Source: Plantago major (taxonomy: Eukaryota > Streptophyta > Magnoliopsida > Lamiales > Plantaginaceae). From it: a DNA stretch of 64,000 bases. A program made the position numbers and the translations under genes. Positions within the stretch are counted from its first letter, which is position 1. Every line of letters starts with the position of its first letter. The stretch spans positions 53,196,580-53,260,579 of the forward strand of contig CM048840.1 in NCBI GenBank assembly GCA_026545765.1, read 5' to 3'. Below the pieces are notes generated by a model. The model did no database searches, was not told the origin of the DNA, and was given only the letters and a program-made list of their open reading frames with translations. Shown here piece after piece: positions 59,211-64,000 of the stretch.

Positions 59211-60511
59211 TCAAGACTGTGATCGGTTCAAGACTGTCTCATCCTTTTCAAGTTCTGCGTCTTTCAGTTTCAGCTCTTCCACCATTTGTTCGTCAGTGAA
59301 CTCTTCTTCAAAGGGACAATCTACAGATAAATCAACTGAGCCATGCAAACAGTAAATGTTAGTAGCCACAGAGTTTTCAGAGTCCAAAGATTTATCACGG
59401 AATATCTCTTCACAGTTCTGTGAGTCATCATAATCAAAGAAGAGGATATGTGACGATGTTGAGTTTTCATTGTTGACCAAACATCAATTTCCAACATCGT
59501 CTAGCACGAGGAAGAGACAACACGGCGTTTTCCCTTCTTACGAAGAGTGTTAGCACATTCATTCTGAAAGTGACCCCATCCTTGACATTCAAAGCATCTA
59601 ACTTTGTCTAGTCATTTAGAATTAAAACCAGGAAGCTCTATGGCCTTATTGAACTTGCCAGTAACCTTAGGATTACTTGGGGAGGCATTGTTAGATTTCT
59701 TCCTAAAGATGGTTTTGTTGAACTTTCTAAGCAACTTAGTATAAGCTTTACCAAAGGCTTCTTCAGTCAGCTCATCAGACTCATCACTATTGCTTTCAGA
59801 CTCACTTGAGTGAAGAGACATACTATGGCTTTTCGTACCTTTGCGCTCATTCTGTTGGAGCTCAAAAATTTTCAAATTGTTCATCAGGGTATGAAAATCC
59901 ATAGTAGCCAGGTTTTGAGTATCTTCCAAAACAGTTCATTTTATATCAAATTTTGAAGAAAGAGTACGAACAGCTTTGAAAATCAGTTGCTTATTAGACA
60001 TAGCATCACCTAGCAGTTGAATATCATTTGAAATAGTGAGCAGTTTATCAAAATAAGAATCAATGGTTTCTTCTTCTGCCATTCTCAAGTTTTCAAATTT
60101 TGACCAAAGCAGTTGAAATTTAGTTTGCTTAATACTGTTATCACCTTCAGAATGATTTTGCAACAAATTCCAAGCTTGTTTAGCAGTAGTGCAGTTCTGA
60201 ATGAGCTTAAACATATGTGGATCAACATGCGAAAACATAGCATTCAAAGCTTTTTCATTGTAAGAGCTAGCAAGAAAATCATCACATGACCATTGAGCTT
60301 CTGGTTTAGGAACGACATCTCCATCAGTGTCTGGTCCTATGGTAGGCCACACATAGCCTTCAAGAACAGATTTCCATGCACGCCCTTCAATGGATTTGAT
60401 GTACGTTTTGATCCGTATTTTCCAGTAGTGGTAGTTCGACCCATCTAGCACAGGTGGCCTATTGACACTTGAGTTAACACCATCCATTGTAGTACCAAAT
60501 CCAGACACCAA
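59211..60511 (-). pseudogene. Sirevirus gag remnant
   Basis: 60511-59936 is the Gag N-terminus (NRPPVLDGSNYHYWKIRIKT, TAKQAWNLLQNHSEG). A stop separates 59929-59612 (Ser-rich, basic). The zinc knuckle CFECQGWGHFQNEC lies at about 59560-59605, followed by a stop near 59490 and an acidic segment (59480-59211). Packaging protein in life; at least two breaks here. Confidence 0.8.
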
Positions 60512-60540
60512 TTAATTAGGTGGCTGGCTCTGATGCCACT

Positions 60541-61482
60541 TGTTAAAACTGTTGGACCTGGATTGGTACTAGGAACGGTTTCAGACGATGTTGACTATGA
60601 TGTTGAGTCAACAACGTCGTCAACAATGGTTGACAGCAGAATACTAATAAGAACAGAGAGCAACGGACAAGTAATTGAACAACCAGAAATAAAATCTAGC
60701 CAGCATATATAAAATATACTAACCGTGCCGTAGGCGAAATTTCCACTATCAGTAAAAGTAGAATTATAGAAACGAAGTTTCAATCAATCACATACGATTG
60801 TTTAAACTTACAGAAAACTAGACCTAGAACAGACAAGCAAAAACCTATTCTAGTTCGAAGACTCTAGAGTAAATTTCAATCTTTAGAAATCACTCACAAG
60901 AGAAATCGATATCAATGTCTAGTAAAGCAAGACAGCCTAAACTCAATAATCAGAAAGTTGAATCTCTATAGGCGTCGTCTTGCAGATGTCATTCTTCTTG
61001 TATATATAATGTTCTGATCGATCTCATCAAGAAGAACGCTGTAGAAGTCGAATAGAACTGGGAAAGAACGGAATACATTTGTCTGCTTCTTTGCGTTGAA
61101 TTTCAGAAGAAAATATTCCTTAATATATCTCTAAAGAATCTTTATTTCCTACTTTCTTTCAATGTGCCCATAACTTGCCAAACTCTTTCCTTTTTTCTTA
61201 GATTGCATTCCTTGTGTCCAAAGCAAATCAAACTCTTTCCTTTTCTTTCCAGCAAGCGCCTACTTCATTCCAACAAGCGTTCTAGATTTCTTTACGTCAG
61301 TTTGCTGGAAGAGTTGCAGATATCTTTTCCTTAAAGCCTATTCTTAGCAAAGTCTAGTCCACCAACTTCAGTTGCAGCCCAACTTGTTCTTTCCTACAAA
61401 ATATCCATAGAAAAACAACTACAATTAATAAACGAAGAAAGGCCGAATTAACAAAACAAGTGCAATATAAATTGCACTTTCA
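60541..61482 (-). repeat. 5' LTR of the Sirevirus
   Basis: Near-identical to 55792-56745. The most visible difference is a short deletion near 61424 (about 11 bases present in the other copy near 56680). The primer-binding site adjoins it. Confidence 0.9.
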
Positions 61483-62417
61483 ATGTTATCATGAAGTACG
61501 ACATGCGATTCGATGAAAACTTTATGTTTTTCTTCACCCCTTAGTGTCTTTGGACAGGAACCTTCTAGTGCATAGTGATTGTTATATCTTGCTATATTTG
61601 GAGTGCTTTTTGTACAGGCTCATTTTGTTGGTTTGGTTTACTTTTTGTAGGTTTGCTATGCCTGATCTTAGGCTTTGGAAGATGACCTTGGAGCCCCCTG
61701 GCCTGACTTATTTTGTTCAGAATCAAAAGTTTGTGAATCTTGATCAGAATTACGCTATACCTGTGGATCATCAATTTATGTTGACTCTCCTGCTTGGCAA
61801 TGACATGGTTCTTTCTAGCCGGTTTTGTACTCCTTTGTATAGCTCTTCTTGTTTTAGACAGATATGGTGTCTTTATATTTCTAAGAAGCAGTTTCTGGTA
61901 GTTGCTTCTGTATTAGTGGTACCTTCCGTTGTGAATTTGGCTTGTAACTTAACTGAATGGATCTTTGAGCCTCCTTGAATATTTCTATATATTTTGCTTT
62001 TGTTATTGCACTTTAGTTGCCTTCAAGGAACATCACCTTTAGACATGCCTAGCATGTTTACAGGTATTCCTCCTTATTGGTCTTGATTCAGGATTCGTCC
62101 GCGTCCTCTCACTCTTGGCTAGACTCTTGTCTAGACATACTAGATGATTGGGGAGATTAAGATTACAACTAAATTTCAATAATGAAAGCCTTTCCTTAAA
62201 TTTAAAAAAAAAAAAAAGGATAGGAAACTCATTTATGCCAATTTGATAGATGCAGCATACATTAGAGAGGAAAAGGGTGAAAGGTGCTTACATAATCCTC
62301 AATCCTCAACCAGTTTCATATGTTTCTGTAGATGGTGTTATTGGAATCGGCATTACTGCTAAAGCCGCTGGCCTTATAGTAGGTGGTATAGCAGCTGCAT
62401 TGGCCCGGAAGGGTTGA

Positions 62418-62742
62418 TATCAGCAAGTGATGGATTACCAACGAGCTATGTAACATATATGAGATCGTGCGGTTTTTTTTTTTTTTTCAAGGGCTAGATA
62501 CATGTATCTAAAATTACATTTCAATATTTCATTCAATTGCTGCAATTTTAGTTTAATTTTCTATGGTGAGTTTCTTGTACTTACAAAATTTCGCATTTCG
62601 AATTTAGGCATTTTAAAACGAACCGGCCGTTAAAACGGAGTTCGTAGAGCGCGGTTAGTCGGCCCAATGTCTTCCCTTCTTTTCTGTCCAACGAGGAGAG
62701 ACCAACCAAACACTTTTATTCATAAAAAGGTCAAGCACTTTT
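62418..62742. other. FIS1 downstream sequence
   Basis: Would contain the 3' UTR of the FIS1-like copy. Nothing else recognised; a poly-T run lies at 62473-62487. Confidence 0.4.
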
Positions 62743-62895
62743 ACACACAGTCCGACTGAATTTATAACTCTGCTAATACAGTCGGACTGTATTACATGAC
62801 TCTACCAATACAGTCGGACTGTATTACTTAACTCTACTAATACAGTTGGACTGTATTACATGACTCTACCAATACAGTTGACTGTAGCATTTGAC
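62743..62895. repeat. 32-bp minisatellite of palindromes
   Basis: About five copies of a 32-nt unit, AATACAGTCGGACTGTATT followed by ACATGACTCTACC. The first and last copies are degenerate. Each unit holds an inverted pair AATACAGTC/GACTGTATT, so a single strand could fold into a row of hairpins. Confidence 0.85.
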
Positions 62896-63301
62896 CTTTA
62901 TTTGAAAACACCAAAACACTGTAGGCCTTTTTTACAAATTTGGGTGCAAAATTGGTCTATTGCACCAATTTTCCCCAATTATTTGAGCCTCCAGCTAGCC
63001 CAATTGTTCATCTTCCTTTAACCCTTGGCCCAACCTTTTACTACCATTACTCATCAATTTAATTAGTCATTAATCTCCATCAATTACTAGATGAACGTAA
63101 AAGGAAAACCTCCAGACAATATGAAGCCAAAACGTTTGAAACCTCTACCCCCATCAACATTATCTTAGCAACAGTCTGATCTTCTTCTTTTAGCTCCTTT
63201 TTCAATATCAATTAGTCACGGCAAAGGCAAGTTCCCTAAGGGCGCATTCACGTTATTGTAAGAATTATAAGTTATGTTGTATGCGAGTTTCCCTAGGTTT
63301 C
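62896..63301. other. Stretch without recognised gene
   Basis: Unique-looking sequence with no gene, repeat or motif that I can support. Confidence 0.4.
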
Positions 63302-64000
63302 TGATATGCTCAAAACTAATACTTGTAAAATAACTCAAGTAGTAAAACGGTTGTCGTAGTACAACAAGGCTTAAACCACAGGGTCGTTCTCTCGAGGAAT
63401 TGATTAGGCTAGTTCTAAGGTGTAGGCTCAAGGTGTGAGCTGTAAACAGATAGTGTGGGTAAAGTGATACTTTAAAACCCTACAACAAACCGCAATTACA
63501 AGACAAGGTAATACCTAGATCATGCAATTTCTACAATTAAAACGAAGCAAGCGATCTTTCAAAAGTGCTGACGCGATATAGCTAATGATACACTGCCCGC
63601 GAATGCAACAACTTTGCTATTGCAAAATCGAACCAGATACAAATTATAAGTACGTATGAGTTATGGCAAAAAGCTTGTCTCTAGCTATGCCCTCATCTGG
63701 ATATATACTAATTAGAGGTAAAGACTGATGCAAGTTCACAACGATACAAGCATGCGTTCAACGATTAGATAACAACATGTCACAATACAAGTTATTAAAA
63801 GCAACCGCCTAATTACTCGTACTATTGAATACCTGGGCGTCTAATGGTCTCTGCGATCGTCAGAAAGATCAATGAAAGCTTCTTCGAATTAAAAGAGAGA
63901 TTGAAACCTCTAAGTGTTTACAATGCTTGGAATTGAAAGTATGAAAGTAGGAAAATGTAAAGATATGTTAAAGACTTATACAAGGGGTCCTATTTATAGA
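63302..64000 (-). mobile_element. Athila-like LTR running off the window
   Basis: Begins TGATATGCTC and shares the landmark ACCACAGGGTCGTTCTCTCG and later words with the 38790-family LTRs, though diverged. No primer-binding site lies on its low-coordinate side, so it is a solo LTR or the 3' LTR of a minus-strand element whose body lies beyond 64000. Minus-sense TATAAATAG is at about 63991-63999. Confidence 0.6.

Larger units (their letters stand above)
55792..61482 (-). mobile_element. Internally deleted Sirevirus (Ty1/Copia) element
   Basis: LTRs 55792-56745 (954 bp) and 60541-61482 (942 bp) are nearly identical and run TGTTAAAACTG...GCACTTTCA. The primer-binding site TGGCATCAGAGCC (minus sense, about 60526-60538) fits initiator tRNA-Met. 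Flanks ATGGT and ATGTT suggest a 5-bp target duplication with one change. Gag and the C-terminal end of pol remain. Protease, integrase and most of reverse transcriptase are deleted, so it is non-autonomous (5.7 kb). Confidence 0.9.
47065..62216 (+). mobile_element. 5'-truncated L1-type LINE (net about 1.8 kb)
   Basis: Plus-strand remnants are zf-RVT (PKISVFWWKL, SKCLCCRHLETIDHVLL, about 47270-47440) and RNase H (VVNILIESDCISVVSLLN, 47600-47776). RNase H resumes after the CACTA insertion as VDQLAKIALHSDSSG (55403-55450). The 3' end TTGGGGAGATTAAGATTACA leads to a poly-A tract (62203-62217). Several stops are present. The roughly 1 kb after RNase H (55530-55791 and 61488-62200) would be an unusually long 3' UTR and may hide another repeat. 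Confidence 0.8.
47047..62331 (+). other. 15.3-kb FIS1 intron with nested insertions
   Basis: It starts GTAATAACAGG and ends TTTCTGTAG. It contains a 5'-truncated LINE (47065-62216) flanked by the perfect 10-bp duplication AGGATAGGAA (47055-47064 and 62217-62226). The LINE itself carries a CACTA element and a Sirevirus. Removing these leaves an intron of roughly 120 nt. Confidence 0.8.
46711..62417 (+). pseudogene. FIS1: Partial FIS1-like mitochondrial fission gene split by a transposon nest
   Basis: Three exons are recognisable. Exon 46711-46835 (after ATTAG, before GTCTG) encodes the TPR-like part SPLQKREKLYLLVVGYYRSG and EYARSRLLLDQCLE. Exon 46983-47046 (after TTGTTAG, before GTAATA) encodes IEPDWRQALSLKKSVEE, an in-frame TGA (47034-47036), then ITK. 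The last exon 62332-62417 (after TTTCTGTAG) encodes GVIGIGITAKAAGLIVGG and the membrane-tail end LARKG with stop. FIS1 is a tail-anchored protein of mitochondria and peroxisomes that recruits the fission machinery. The 5' exons are not in the window. The stop, the Asp-to-Tyr change implied at the last splice junction and the 15.3-kb intron suggest a dead copy. Confidence 0.75.

Noticed and set aside
61544..61978. 144-residue plus-strand ORF as a host gene
   Set aside because: It lies inside the LINE unit between the Sirevirus and the LINE poly-A and shows no recognisable domain.
62743..62895. CRISPR-like repeat array
   Set aside because: Plant nuclear context, spacers are as conserved as the repeats, and no cas genes; it is a minisatellite.

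Overview
The window is nuclear DNA of a flowering plant, probably a core eudicot. It holds a chloroplast-type lycopene beta-cyclase, spliced plant genes, plant-specific transposon domains (plant mobile domain, FAR1/MULE, CACTA TNPD/TNPA), Athila-like and Sirevirus LTR retrotransposons, L1 LINEs, Stowaway and Tourist MITEs and an endogenous pararetrovirus fragment. Only three host genes are visible. LCYB (21-1535, minus) looks intact. A class I SAM methyltransferase (two exons, 22764-28409, plus) looks intact around a 4.85-kb intron full of repeats. A partial FIS1-like mitochondrial fission gene (46711-62417, plus) is split by a roughly 15-kb transposon nest and carries an in-frame stop.

Layout. 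1-1940: LCYB and its upstream region. 1938-9141: a short hAT-type element split by a Mutator-like element (2489-about 8882). The MULE has about 300-bp terminal inverted repeats and two divergent, decayed genes: a transposase ending in an OTU protease domain (minus) and a plant-mobile-domain gene (plus). Between them lies a chain of near-perfect hairpins. 9715-18869: an Athila-like gag-pro retroelement (minus) with non-matching LTRs and a probable solo LTR inside its leader. 18870-20330: pararetrovirus remnant. 20400-22620: a decayed DNA-transposon-like segment rich in an ACTAGACAATT repeat, with a Tourist MITE. 22764-28409: methyltransferase gene with an L1 LINE and Stowaway MITEs in its intron. 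29262-31807: Copia reverse transcriptase fragment and a truncated Copia LTR. 31808-34530: 5' LTR, primer-binding site and gag of a second Athila-like element (plus), followed by a MITE-like element. 35690-46171: a third Athila-like gag-pro element (minus) with a complete non-autonomous one (38790-about 46171) nested in it. 46711-62417: the FIS1 remnant. A 5'-truncated LINE (10-bp target duplication) sits in its intron, and that LINE was in turn hit by a CACTA element (47777-55402, TSD TGT) and a deleted Sirevirus (55792-61482). 62743-62895: a palindromic minisatellite. 63302-64000: an LTR running off the edge.

The most unusual signal is a colinear noncoding block of roughly 140-230 nt. It is shared by two Athila-like Ty3/gypsy elements and one Copia Sirevirus, and in each it lies on the same strand between the last coding remnant and the 3' LTR (11303-11455, 40571-40800, 57875-58013). 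Other recurring patterns are family-specific GC-rich palindromes just upstream of LTR TATA boxes, a GTTGAGTCAAC-type palindrome scattered over the whole Sirevirus, and gag-pro retroelements that have all lost reverse transcriptase and integrase. All calls come from reading the sequence; no database search was run.
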